DNA of 38,771 nucleotides from Mycobacterium sp. (GTDB lineage Bacteria; Actinomycetota; Actinomycetes; Mycobacteriales; Mycobacteriaceae): NCBI RefSeq assembly GCF_019243155.1, contig NZ_JAFAUS010000514.1, positions 1 to 38,771 of the forward strand, read 5' to 3'. Shown piece by piece: positions 17,915 to 27,571 of this stretch (position 1 is its first letter; each line of letters starts with the position of its first letter). The notes under the pieces were generated by a model. It saw only the letters and a program-made list of their open reading frames with translations, ran no database searches and was not told where the DNA came from. The position numbers and the translations under genes were made by a program.

Positions 17915-18412
17915 GTGAGGCTGCTGCTGATTGCCGACACCCACGTCCCGAAACGCGCGCGCGACCTGCCCGCACAGGTTTGGGATGAGGTGGCACGCGC
18001 CGACGTCGTCATCCACGCCGGGGACTGGGTAGCGCCCGAACTGCTGGACGAACTGCAGGCCCGGGCGACGCGCATGGTGGCTTGCTGGGGAAACAACGAC
18101 GGCCCCGCACTGCGCGCGCGGCTGCCGGAACGCGCGGACGCGACCCTTGCGGGGGTGCACTTCACGGTCGTCCACGAGACGGGGGCCGCCGGCGGCCGCG
18201 AAGCGCGGATGGCGCGCCTGTATCCGGATAGCCAGGTCCTGGTGTTCGGGCACAGTCACATCCCGTGGGATACCACCACCGACAGCGGGCTGCGCCTGCT
18301 CAACCCCGGCTCCCCGACCGATCGGCGCAGGCAGCCGTTCTGCACCTACATGACCGCGCAGGTCAGCAACGGCATAGTGACGGACGTCTCGCTGCACCGC
18401 CTCGAAAAGTAG
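17915..18412 (+). CDS. YfcE/MJ0936-type metallophosphoesterase
   Basis: Motifs IADTHVPKRA, HAGDW, GNND, VFGHSHIP, NPGSPTDRR. Confidence 0.87.
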   Translation: MRLLLIADTHVPKRARDLPAQVWDEVARADVVIHAGDWVAPELLDELQARATRMVACWGNNDGPALRARLPERADATLAGVHFTVVHETGAAGGREARMARLYPDSQVLVFGHSHIPWDTTTDSGLRLLNPGSPTDRRRQPFCTYMTAQVSNGIVTDVSLHRLEK

Positions 18413-18422
18413 CTCAGAGCTA
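18410..18422. promoter_or_regulatory. Palindrome TAGCTC-A-GAGCTA overlapping the phosphoesterase stop codon
   Basis: Perfect 6-bp arms. Half-sites identical to the core of the 18443-18473 palindrome. Confidence 0.45.
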
Positions 18423-18442
18423 ACTGCCACATAGCTTGCACA

Positions 18443-18473
18443 CATATATAGCTCGTAAACAGAGCTATATATG
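18443..18473. promoter_or_regulatory. Candidate MarR operator CATATATAGCTC-N7-GAGCTATATATG
   Basis: Perfect 12-bp inverted repeat with 7-nt spacer. The final ATG is the MarR start codon (18471). Confidence 0.7.
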
Positions 18474-18932
18474 AATTCCGTGGAGACTCAGATCGATTTG
18501 GTTGGCGAGGTGTTCGGCGTCGTCGGACGATTTCGGAGGCGAATCCGTCGATCGGCGGGTCGCGGCCTGGAATCGGCGCGGCTCACCGAGTCACAGTCGG
18601 AGCTGTTGTGGCTCGTGGGCCGGCGACCGGGAATCTCGGTCCGCGCCGCCGCCGCGGAACTCGGCCTGGTACCCAACACCGCCTCGACCCTGGTTTCCAA
18701 ACTGGTGGCCAACGGGTTGCTCATCCGGACCGTCGACGATACGGACCGGCGCGCCTGCCACTTACGGCTCGCCGAACCCACGCAGCAGCTTGTCGACTCT
18801 TCGCGGGTGGCACGACGGACGCTGATCTCCGAGCTGCTCAACGAGCTCGATGACGAGCAGATCGATTCTCTGACAAAGGGACTGGAGGTCCTAGACATGA
18901 TGACCCGACGCTTACAGGAACGACGCTCATGA
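18471..18932 (+). CDS. MarR family transcriptional regulator
   Basis: wHTH LTESQSELLWLVGRRPGISVRAAAAELGLVPNTASTLVSKLVANGLLIRTVDDTDRRACHLRL. Confidence 0.88.
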   Translation: MNSVETQIDLVGEVFGVVGRFRRRIRRSAGRGLESARLTESQSELLWLVGRRPGISVRAAAAELGLVPNTASTLVSKLVANGLLIRTVDDTDRRACHLRLAEPTQQLVDSSRVARRTLISELLNELDDEQIDSLTKGLEVLDMMTRRLQERRS

Positions 18933-19750
18933 GTGGAACACTGCCGATGGCGGTCGATTGCCGGCATCTGACCTACCGCTACGGCCAATTCACCGCGGTC
19001 GACGACCTGACGCTGCAGGTGCGCCCCGGCGAGACGATGGGCCTGCTCGGACCCAACGGCGCCGGGAAGACCACCCTGGTGCGGATGCTCACCACGCTGA
19101 CGCCCGTCCAGCAGGGCGAGCTGCGGATCTTCGGGCTGGACTCCCGCCGGCAGACCATCGACATCCGTAGCAACATCGGCTATGTCCCACAACAACTTTC
19201 GATCGAGCCAGCCTTGACAGGCCAGCAGAACGTCGAATGGTTCGCGCGCCTCTACGGGGTGCCTCGCGCCGCGCGCGCCGACCGCGTCGAGCAGGCGCTG
19301 GCCGCGATGGAACTCCTCGACGTGGCCGATCGCCTGGCCGGAACCTACTCCGGCGGCATGGTGCGGCGGCTCGAAGTCGCCCAGGCGCTGGTGAATCGGC
19401 CGTCGTTGCTGGTGCTGGACGAGCCGACCGTGGGGCTGGATCCCATTGCCCGCGACGGCGTCTGGACGCAGGTACAGAGCATGCAGGCCCAGTTCGGCAT
19501 GACGGTGTTGCTCACCACGCACTACATGGAAGAGGCCGACGCGTTGTGTGACCGGGTCGCGCTGATGCATCGCGGCGTGTTGCGGGCGGTGGGAACGCCC
19601 GCCGATTTGAAGTCGAAGGTGTCGGCCGTCGCCACGCTCGAGGATGTGTTCCGGCATTACGCGGCGTCCGACCTCACCGAGGATTCGTCGGATTCGACGG
19701 GCATCCGCGAAATCCGTTCCAGCAGAAGGGTTGCCAGTCGTGCAAGTTGA
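18929..19750 (+). CDS. ABC transporter ATP-binding protein (DrrA-like)
   Basis: Walker A GPNGAGKTT, signature YSGGMVRRLEVAQAL, Walker B LLVLDEPTVGLD. ATGA overlap with marR. Confidence 0.92.
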   Translation: MSGTLPMAVDCRHLTYRYGQFTAVDDLTLQVRPGETMGLLGPNGAGKTTLVRMLTTLTPVQQGELRIFGLDSRRQTIDIRSNIGYVPQQLSIEPALTGQQNVEWFARLYGVPRAARADRVEQALAAMELLDVADRLAGTYSGGMVRRLEVAQALVNRPSLLVLDEPTVGLDPIARDGVWTQVQSMQAQFGMTVLLTTHYMEEADALCDRVALMHRGVLRAVGTPADLKSKVSAVATLEDVFRHYAASDLTEDSSDSTGIREIRSSRRVASRAS

Positions 19751-20567
19751 CCACGCCTTGAATTCCCCTGCCATCACCCTGGTACGCGCACCACACGGGT
19801 GGCAACGGGTCCGTGCCACCTTGGGGCGGGTCGGTGCGTTCGCGATCGTGGAAATGCAGAAACTGCAACATGATCGGACCGAACTCGTCACCCGGATGGT
19901 GCAGCCGGCGTTGTGGTTGCTGATCTTTGGCACCACGTTCAGCAAATTGCACGTCATCAACACCGGGTCGGTGTCGTATCTGGCCTTCCTGGCCCCGGGC
20001 ATCATCGCCCAGTCGGCACTGTTCATCTCGATCTTCTATGGCATCCAGATCATCTGGGACCGCGACGCCGGTGTGCTCGCCAAGCTGATGGTCACGCCGG
20101 CGCCCGCGTCGGCACTCATCACGGGCAAGGCGTTTGCGGCCGGTGTGCGATCGGTCGCCCAGGTGGTCGGCGTGATGGCGCTGGCGTACCTGATGAACGT
20201 CGGGCTGACCGTGAACCCCCTGCGGGTGCTTGGTGCGATGGCCGCCGTCATGCTCGGCGCGGCATTCTTCGCCTGCCTGTCGATGACGCTGGCCGGTCTG
20301 GTGCGCAGCCGCGATCGCCTGATGGGGATCGGGCAGGCCATCACGATGCCGCTGTTCTTCGCGTCCAACGCGCTGTACCCGGTCAACGTGATGCCCGGGT
20401 GGCTGCACGCGCTCAGTGTGGTCAACCCGTTGAGCTACGAGGTCGACGCGCTGCGTGCGCTTCTGATCGGAACGCCGCTCAACCCGCTGGACGTGTTCGT
20501 GCTGGTGGTGGCTCCGGTGATCGCGATCGCCACGGCGTCAACCCTGCTGCGCCGCCTCGTTGCCTGA
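19740..20567 (+). CDS. ABC transporter permease (ABC-2 type, DrrB-like)
   Basis: Hydrophobic ABC2 membrane protein ending NALYPVNVMPGWLHALSVVNPLSYEVDALRALL. GTG start 19740 overlaps the ATPase 3' end. Confidence 0.88.
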   Translation: MQVDHALNSPAITLVRAPHGWQRVRATLGRVGAFAIVEMQKLQHDRTELVTRMVQPALWLLIFGTTFSKLHVINTGSVSYLAFLAPGIIAQSALFISIFYGIQIIWDRDAGVLAKLMVTPAPASALITGKAFAAGVRSVAQVVGVMALAYLMNVGLTVNPLRVLGAMAAVMLGAAFFACLSMTLAGLVRSRDRLMGIGQAITMPLFFASNALYPVNVMPGWLHALSVVNPLSYEVDALRALLIGTPLNPLDVFVLVVAPVIAIATASTLLRRLVA

Positions 20568-20727
20568 TTGTGATCTGACCGAGACGATTTCACGCAGTTG
20601 CTCAATCGTTAGCTAACCGCGACTTCAAATCGCGGCCGCGACAAGCGAATTGCGCGCTCCCACTGTGTTTAGCTCCCCGAGAACGGATTCGACCGCTTAC
20701 GCGGCAGATCAAAGTAGGGATGGTTAG

Positions 20728-21756
<1,029 letters not shown>

Positions 21757-21771
21757 AAATATCGCAAGCCG

Positions 21772-21816
21772 GCATCGGCAGCAGCGCACCGGTCAGCGCT
21801 GCTGCCGATGCTTTTT
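21772..21816 (+). terminator. Intrinsic terminator downstream of fbpC
   Basis: GCATCGGCAGCAGCGC-accggtca-GCGCTGCTGCCGATGC followed by TTTTTCTT: perfect 16-bp stem plus T tract. Confidence 0.88.
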
Positions 21817-21825
21817 CTTCAGCGG

Positions 21826-22509
21826 CTAGTCGAACAGGTCGCGCTGGTCGGCGTGGAAATACGTGTAGCCAGTTGTCAACGCGCACAAGGCCGTTGCGAC
21901 AACCAGCATCCAGGTCCCGTTGACGACCATGCTGATGAAACCGCCGACCGCTCCCCCCAACACGAAGCTGGCGAACAGCAGGAAATAGCCGAGCCAGTCT
22001 GCGACGGTCCCACCCCCGGCGATATGGCGCTCGATGCCCTGGCCCATCTTGACCAGCGTGCCGGTCACATAACTCAACGGCACCGAGACCTCGCCGTCCT
22101 TGACGAACGAGGTGTTCAATGCGCCAACTCCGAAGACCACCAACGTCAGTGGCGCGAAGTCGAGCAGCTGCTCCTGCCAGCCCTCGTCGATAACGTCGGC
22201 CAGGGTGGCGGCCACCAGGCTGAAGGTCGTCAGCACGGTGGGACCGTGCGGGTGCGCCACCCAGAAATAGCGGCGGCACAACGATGCGACCACGACGCCG
22301 AGGACGAAGCACGCCATCAGCACCCCGGCCGTGATCGCCAGTCTGGCGTCGCCCTGGAAGTAACCCAGCACGGCGCGTTGGGCATTGCCCGTCATGAACG
22401 TGACGAAGTAACCCGCGGAGTGCATGAAAGCGATCGCGCCGAGCATGCCGGCCAGAATCGCAAGCACCCACGACAATCGGGCCTCGCTGTCGAAAATGTT
22501 TTTCGTCAC
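21826..22509 (-). CDS. DUF1275 (YoaK-like) membrane protein
   Basis: FMHSAGYFVTFMTGNAQRAVLGYF and ALNTSFVKDGEVSVPLSYVTGTLVKMGQGIER are DUF1275-like. GTG start at 22509. Confidence 0.78.
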   Translation of the reverse strand: MTKNIFDSEARLSWVLAILAGMLGAIAFMHSAGYFVTFMTGNAQRAVLGYFQGDARLAITAGVLMACFVLGVVVASLCRRYFWVAHPHGPTVLTTFSLVAATLADVIDEGWQEQLLDFAPLTLVVFGVGALNTSFVKDGEVSVPLSYVTGTLVKMGQGIERHIAGGGTVADWLGYFLLFASFVLGGAVGGFISMVVNGTWMLVVATALCALTTGYTYFHADQRDLFD

Positions 22510-22555
22510 GCGAACATGGTTACAGACCCTTGCCCCGCTCGCAGGGGGCGATGCC

Positions 22556-23914
22556 TCACGCGGCGGTGAGGCGGGCGATGGAGCGCAGCGGGATCGGCAG
22601 CCAGCTTGGCCGGTGCCGTGACTCGTACCCGGCCTCGTATACCGCCTTGTCCAATTCGTAGGCGGCCAGCAACAGTGCGGAGTCGCGCGGGTCGACGCCC
22701 GACGCGGCCGCGTAGCCGTCGCAGAAAGCGGTGCGGTTGCGCTCAACCCATTCCTTGGCCCGGGCGGCCAACTGCTTGTCCGCCCCCTGGTCCACCAGCG
22801 GTCCGTAGGCGGCGTACTCGAACGAGCGCAGCACCCCGGCCACGTCGCGCAGCGCCGAATCCGGCGCCCGGCGCTCGGCCACCGGCTGGCCCGGCTCGCC
22901 CTCGAAGTCGATCAGCACCCAGCGTTCCGGTGTGCGCAGCACTTGCCCGAGGTGCAGATCGCCGTGCACGCGTTGCACCGTGATCGTCTCGCCGGCGAGC
23001 TTGGAGAAACGCTCCTCGATCGTCGACGCATACTCCCCCAGCTCGGGGACCAGCGCCGCGATCGATGACAGCCGGGCCAACACGTTGTCCAGCGGGAAGG
23101 GGACCTGCGCCGTTCCGAGCTGCTCGGCCAGCGTGGCGTGCACCGACGCCACGGCCTCCCCCAGCCGGTTCGACTCGCCGGCGAAGTCGCCGCCCACCTC
23201 GTAGGCATACAGGTCACCCTCGGCGAACAGGTCGCGAACGCTGGCGGTGGCCATCGCCCACCCTTCGGCCGAGTTGACCGCATACTCGGTCACCATGCCC
23301 AGCGGCCACGCGCCGTCGGCGTTCTGGTCGGGGGCGGCGAGGTCGTAGGTCCCCAGCAGCCGCGCCACGTGCGGGTTGCCGGCACGGCCCAACACCCGGT
23401 TCAGTTCGATATCGGGGTTGATGCCGTGGGTGACCCGCCGGAACACCTTGAAGATTGCGTCGCGATCGAAGATCACGCTGGTGTTGGACTGCTCGGCGTC
23501 GACTACGTGGGGGCTCGCCTCGAGCGGCAGCTCGACCTCCGGCTCTTTGGCGAACTTCACCTCGGTGCGCGACGAGCCACGCACGGCGGACGAATCGATC
23601 AGCGACAGCATGAACCGCGGCGCGTCGGTGTCGTACAGCGCGTCGAAGCCGGTGCGGTCGTCGGCGGAGCCGATAGTGGCGACGGTGCTGTACTCGGAGA
23701 CCGGCGCCGAGTCCCACCGGACGATCACCTGGTACCGCTCCGAGGAACCGTCGGCGTAGTCGGTGTCCAGCAGCACTAGGTCCAGGTCATCGCGAATCGC
23801 GACGACGACGTTCGGCGCGGCGCCGGTCAGCTTGCGGTTGCGGCCGGCATACCAACGTTGCTGCGGAAGCCACTCCGACCATGGCAGCTTGGCTGCGGAC
23901 TCACTGGCACTCAT
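22556..23914 (-). CDS. mak: Maltokinase
   Basis: [49 protein letters not shown]; overlaps treS by 4 nt. Confidence 0.93.
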   Translation of the reverse strand: MSASESAAKLPWSEWLPQQRWYAGRNRKLTGAAPNVVVAIRDDLDLVLLDTDYADGSSERYQVIVRWDSAPVSEYSTVATIGSADDRTGFDALYDTDAPRFMLSLIDSSAVRGSSRTEVKFAKEPEVELPLEASPHVVDAEQSNTSVIFDRDAIFKVFRRVTHGINPDIELNRVLGRAGNPHVARLLGTYDLAAPDQNADGAWPLGMVTEYAVNSAEGWAMATASVRDLFAEGDLYAYEVGGDFAGESNRLGEAVASVHATLAEQLGTAQVPFPLDNVLARLSSIAALVPELGEYASTIEERFSKLAGETITVQRVHGDLHLGQVLRTPERWVLIDFEGEPGQPVAERRAPDSALRDVAGVLRSFEYAAYGPLVDQGADKQLAARAKEWVERNRTAFCDGYAAASGVDPRDSALLLAAYELDKAVYEAGYESRHRPSWLPIPLRSIARLTAA

Positions 23915-25683
23915 AGGTTCTCCTCGGATGCCGACAGCTGGAACCAGTAGAACCCGTGGCCTGGCAGCGTCAGCAAGTAGGGCAGGTGACCGATGCGCGG
24001 AAACGCCACGTGCCCGGTCAGTTCAATCGGCGTGCAGCCGCTCCAATGCTGCAGGTTCAATTCGATGGGCTGGGGGAATCGGGACAGGTTGTTGACGCAC
24101 AGCACGGTGTCGCCGTCCTCGGCCGCCTGGCGGACGAACGCCAGGACCGACGGGTTCGATCCGCCCAACTCCTCGAACGTCCCGACGGCGAACGCCTTAT
24201 GGCGACCCCGCACCGCGAGCATCATGCGGGTGAAATTGAGCAGCGACGTCGAGGTGTCGCGTTGGGCCTCGACATTGACGGCCTGATAGCCGTAGACCGA
24301 GTCCTGGCTGGGGGGCAGATAGAGGCGGCCGGGGTTGGCTTTGGAGAAGCCGGCGTTGCGGTCCGGCGTCCACTGCATCGGCGTGCGCACCCCGTCGCGG
24401 TCCCCCAACCAGATCACGTCGCCCATGCCGATCTCGTCGCCGTAATAGAGGACCGGCGAGCCCGGCAGCGACAGCAATAAGCCGGTGAACAATTCGATCT
24501 GGTTGCGGTCGTTGTCCAGCAGCGGCGCCAGGCGGCGACGGATTCCGACGTTCGCCTTCATCCGCGGATCCTTGGCGTACTCGGAGTACATGTAGTCACG
24601 CTCTTCGTCGGTGACCATCTCCAGCGTCAACTCGTCGTGGTTACGCAGGAAGATGCCCCATTGCGCCATGTCGGGGATCTCGGGCGTCTGGGCCAAGATC
24701 TCCGAGATCGGGAACCGCGACTCGCGGCGAACCGCCATGAAGATGCGTGGCATCAGCGGGAAGTGGAACGCCATGTGGCATTCGTCGCCACCCGTGCTGG
24801 CGTCGCCGAAGTACTCCACGACGTCGGCCGGCCACTGGTTGGCCTCGGCCAGCAGGACCCGGCCCGGGAACTCGTCGTCCACTACCTTGCGGACCCGCTT
24901 GAGGAACCCGTGCGTCTCCGGCAGGTTCTCGCAGTTGGTGCCCTCCCGCTCGAAGAGGTAGGGCACCGCATCCAGCCGGAACCCGTCGATGCCCAGCCCA
25001 AGCCAGAAGCGCAGCACGTCGATCATCGCTTCCTGCACGGCCGGGTTGTCGTAGTTCAGGTCCGGCTGGTGCGAGAAGAACCGGTGCCAGTAGAACTGCT
25101 TGCGCACCGGGTCGAAGGTCCAGTTCGACTCCTCGGTGTCGATGAAGATGATCCGGGCATCGGTGTACTTCTCGCTGGTGTCGCTCCAGACGTAGTAGTC
25201 CCCGTACGGCCCGTCGGGATCGTGCCGCGACTCCTGGAACCAGGGGTGTGAATCCGAGGTGTGGTTCATCACCAGGTCGGTGATCACCCGGATGCCGCGC
25301 TCGTGGGCCGCGTCGAGCAGGTCGACGAAATCGTCGACGGTCCCGAATTCGGGCAGCACCTTGTAGAAGTCCCGGATGTCGTACCCGCCATCGCGCAGGG
25401 GTGAGTCGTAGAACGGCGGCAGCCAGATGCAGTCGATGCCCAGCCACTGCAGATAATCGAGCTGGCCGATCAGCCCGCGCAGGTCCCCCGAGCCGTCCGC
25501 ATCGGCGTCGAAGAACGCCCGCACGAGCACCTCGTAGAACACCGCGTGTTTGAACCAGGTCGGGTCGGCGGGCAGCGCGGCGGCGTTGTCGTAATCGCCG
25601 GCGGTGGGGTGCTCGACCACACCCCCCTCGACGTGACTGCCTTCCCCGGAATGGTGCTCGACAGCGATTTTGGCGTCGTTCAT
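23911..25683 (-). CDS. treS: Trehalose synthase/maltose alpha-D-glucosyltransferase
   Basis: GH13 motifs [61 protein letters not shown] at 25683. Confidence 0.94.
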   Translation of the reverse strand: MNDAKIAVEHHSGEGSHVEGGVVEHPTAGDYDNAAALPADPTWFKHAVFYEVLVRAFFDADADGSGDLRGLIGQLDYLQWLGIDCIWLPPFYDSPLRDGGYDIRDFYKVLPEFGTVDDFVDLLDAAHERGIRVITDLVMNHTSDSHPWFQESRHDPDGPYGDYYVWSDTSEKYTDARIIFIDTEESNWTFDPVRKQFYWHRFFSHQPDLNYDNPAVQEAMIDVLRFWLGLGIDGFRLDAVPYLFEREGTNCENLPETHGFLKRVRKVVDDEFPGRVLLAEANQWPADVVEYFGDASTGGDECHMAFHFPLMPRIFMAVRRESRFPISEILAQTPEIPDMAQWGIFLRNHDELTLEMVTDEERDYMYSEYAKDPRMKANVGIRRRLAPLLDNDRNQIELFTGLLLSLPGSPVLYYGDEIGMGDVIWLGDRDGVRTPMQWTPDRNAGFSKANPGRLYLPPSQDSVYGYQAVNVEAQRDTSTSLLNFTRMMLAVRGRHKAFAVGTFEELGGSNPSVLAFVRQAAEDGDTVLCVNNLSRFPQPIELNLQHWSGCTPIELTGHVAFPRIGHLPYLLTLPGHGFYWFQLSASEENL

Positions 25684-25751
25684 CAAATCCACGATGCCAC
25701 GGGTACCCGAGGTGTGACGTTCAGAATCACGTCGCGATATCTGCGACGAAT

Positions 25752-25787
25752 CACGCCTGGTGGCAATCGAATTGGCCACCGGGCGTG
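25752..25787. terminator. Candidate hairpin between pepA 3' end and treS
   Basis: cacgcctggtggc-N10-gccaccgggcgtg: 13-bp arms with one T:G position. No T tract. Confidence 0.45.
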
Positions 25788-25804
25788 CTCCATCGGCACG
25801 GAAA

Positions 25805-26833
25805 TCAGGCCGGAGGTCCCTCCGCCAGCGTGATGTTCGCGGTGCGGTCACCGCCGTCGGCGGCGCGGTAGTGCACCGCGATGGTGTCACCCGGGTGATG
25901 CGGGACGAGCACCTCGGTCATGGAGGTGGCCCCGTTGATCGGAACGCTGTCGACCCCGGTGATCACGTCGCCCGGGGAGATTCCGGCGCCGCCGCCGGGA
26001 CCGGTGTTGACCACCCGTTCGACCCGCGCGCCGTTGCCGCCGTTGTCCGTCACGCCCAGGCCCAGGAAGGCCGTGGGGCCGATGTGGGTGGTGTTGGACC
26101 CCGCACCCGACCGGATCTGCCCGGCGACTCCCATCGCCCGGCCGATCGGAATGGCGAAGCCCGTCCCGCCCGACATCTTGTAGGTGTCGGTGGCCGCGGT
26201 GTTCACGCCGACCACCTGGCCGGCGCTGTTGACCAGCGGACCGCCCGAGTCACCGGGCTTGATCGGGGTGTCGGAATGGATCAGGCCGCCCAGGCCCTCG
26301 TTCGCGCCGGTCAGGGTGTCGGTGGCGTTGACCGCCGCGTTGAGACCGATGACCTTGCCGGACACCACTTCGGGCGCGCCGCCCTGCCCCCCGGCGTTGC
26401 CCAGCGCGACGACCGGGTCGCCCACCGAGACGCCACCCCCGATCGACGCCGCCGGCAGGCCGGACGCGCCACGCAGTTGCAGCACCGCGATGTCGGCCGT
26501 CCGGTCATAGCCGATCACGTCGACGGCGTAGGACTGCCCGTTGCCGACGCTCACCGCGCTGATGTCCGTGGCGCTCGAGATCACGTGGTTGTTGGTCAGC
26601 ACAACCCCGTTCGGATCGATGACGATGCCGCTGCCGGCGCCCACCGCGTTGTTGTAGCCGAACCTGGTGCTGATGTCGACGACCTGTGGCCCGACCTGAC
26701 CGGCCAGATCGAGAGGCGGCGCGGGTATCGACGGCGACGCGGATGCCGGCACCGCACCCAGGCCCAGTCCGACCACAGCCAGCACGCTGACCAGCCACGA
26801 CCGCCAGGCCCAGCGGTGGTGCGATTTGCTCAT
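25805..26833 (-). CDS. pepA: Secreted trypsin-like serine protease with PDZ domain (PepA)
   Basis: Signal peptide [59 protein letters not shown]-terminal PDZ-like region. ATG at 26833. Confidence 0.93.
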   Translation of the reverse strand: MSKSHHRWAWRSWLVSVLAVVGLGLGAVPASASPSIPAPPLDLAGQVGPQVVDISTRFGYNNAVGAGSGIVIDPNGVVLTNNHVISSATDISAVSVGNGQSYAVDVIGYDRTADIAVLQLRGASGLPAASIGGGVSVGDPVVALGNAGGQGGAPEVVSGKVIGLNAAVNATDTLTGANEGLGGLIHSDTPIKPGDSGGPLVNSAGQVVGVNTAATDTYKMSGGTGFAIPIGRAMGVAGQIRSGAGSNTTHIGPTAFLGLGVTDNGGNGARVERVVNTGPGGGAGISPGDVITGVDSVPINGATSMTEVLVPHHPGDTIAVHYRAADGGDRTANITLAEGPPA

Positions 26834-26853
26834 CCCGTCATCCTCCTGATTCA

Positions 26854-26914
26854 CGGTAAACATAAAATGCCCCTGCCTCAGGCTCTGAGGGGCGCAATTT
26901 TGTGTTTATAACCG
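26854..26914. repeat. Imperfect long inverted repeat upstream of pepA
   Basis: cggtaaacataaaatgcccct...aggggcgcaattttgtgtttataaccg: outer and inner arms complementary with small bulges. A nested perfect CCTCAG-GCT-CTGAGG lies at 26876-26890. Confidence 0.5.
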
Positions 26915-26996
26915 TAATGCAGGTAGCTATGCACAGCAGCGCCAAGGCCCTGACCGGCACAATCGGTACCCGACGGTGCCGCCCTAAGCTGACACG

Positions 26997-27413
26997 GTGA
27001 GCGATTTCGACCCCTGGGTCAGGTTCACACAATCGCCGGTGGCCCGCCTGGCCACCGTCACGCCCAACGGCCAACCACACCTGGTGCCGGTGGTCTTCGC
27101 GGCGGCCCTTGACAGCCGCGACGTGGTGTACACCGCAGTCGATGCCAAGCCCAAGACGACACGGCGGCTGCGACGGTTGGCGAACATCGACAGCAACCCA
27201 CAGGTCAGCCTGCTCGTCGACGAATACGCCGACGACTGGACGCGATTGTGGTGGGTCCGGGTCGACGGCGTGGCCACCGTCCATTCCGACGGCGAGACCA
27301 TGGCCGTGGGGTACCGGCTGCTGCGGGCGAAATACCCTCAGTATCAATCGATTTCGCTGGACGGCCCAGTGATCTCGATCGCGGTGCGGCGAGTGGCCGA
27401 CTGGCACGCCTGA
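26997..27413 (+). CDS. PPOX-class, probably F420-dependent, oxidoreductase (Rv0121c-like)
   Basis: [23 protein letters not shown]...[41 protein letters not shown]. Pyridoxamine-oxidase-like fold pattern. Confidence 0.88.
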   Translation: MSDFDPWVRFTQSPVARLATVTPNGQPHLVPVVFAAALDSRDVVYTAVDAKPKTTRRLRRLANIDSNPQVSLLVDEYADDWTRLWWVRVDGVATVHSDGETMAVGYRLLRAKYPQYQSISLDGPVISIAVRRVADWHA

Positions 27414-27571
27414 CCGGACGGACGGTCGCCGAAAATCTCCTCGACCCAATAGTGGTCGTCTCGTGGCCTTGTGTTGGGCGGCAGTTGGGGGAAAAGTTGC
27501 CCCTAGGCCCTGTGAGCTGGGACACATCCCGCGCAGCGAGCCGAGCGACTCCGAAGAGCTGGAGGAAAGTC

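Noticed and set aside
18488-20026. 512-aa minus-strand ORF
   Set aside because: Shadow of MarR, ABC ATPase and the start of the permease. It crosses several well-supported genes and shows no family motif.
25760-26911. 383-aa plus-strand ORF
   Set aside because: Antisense to pepA, low-complexity Arg/Gly/Asp-rich translation.
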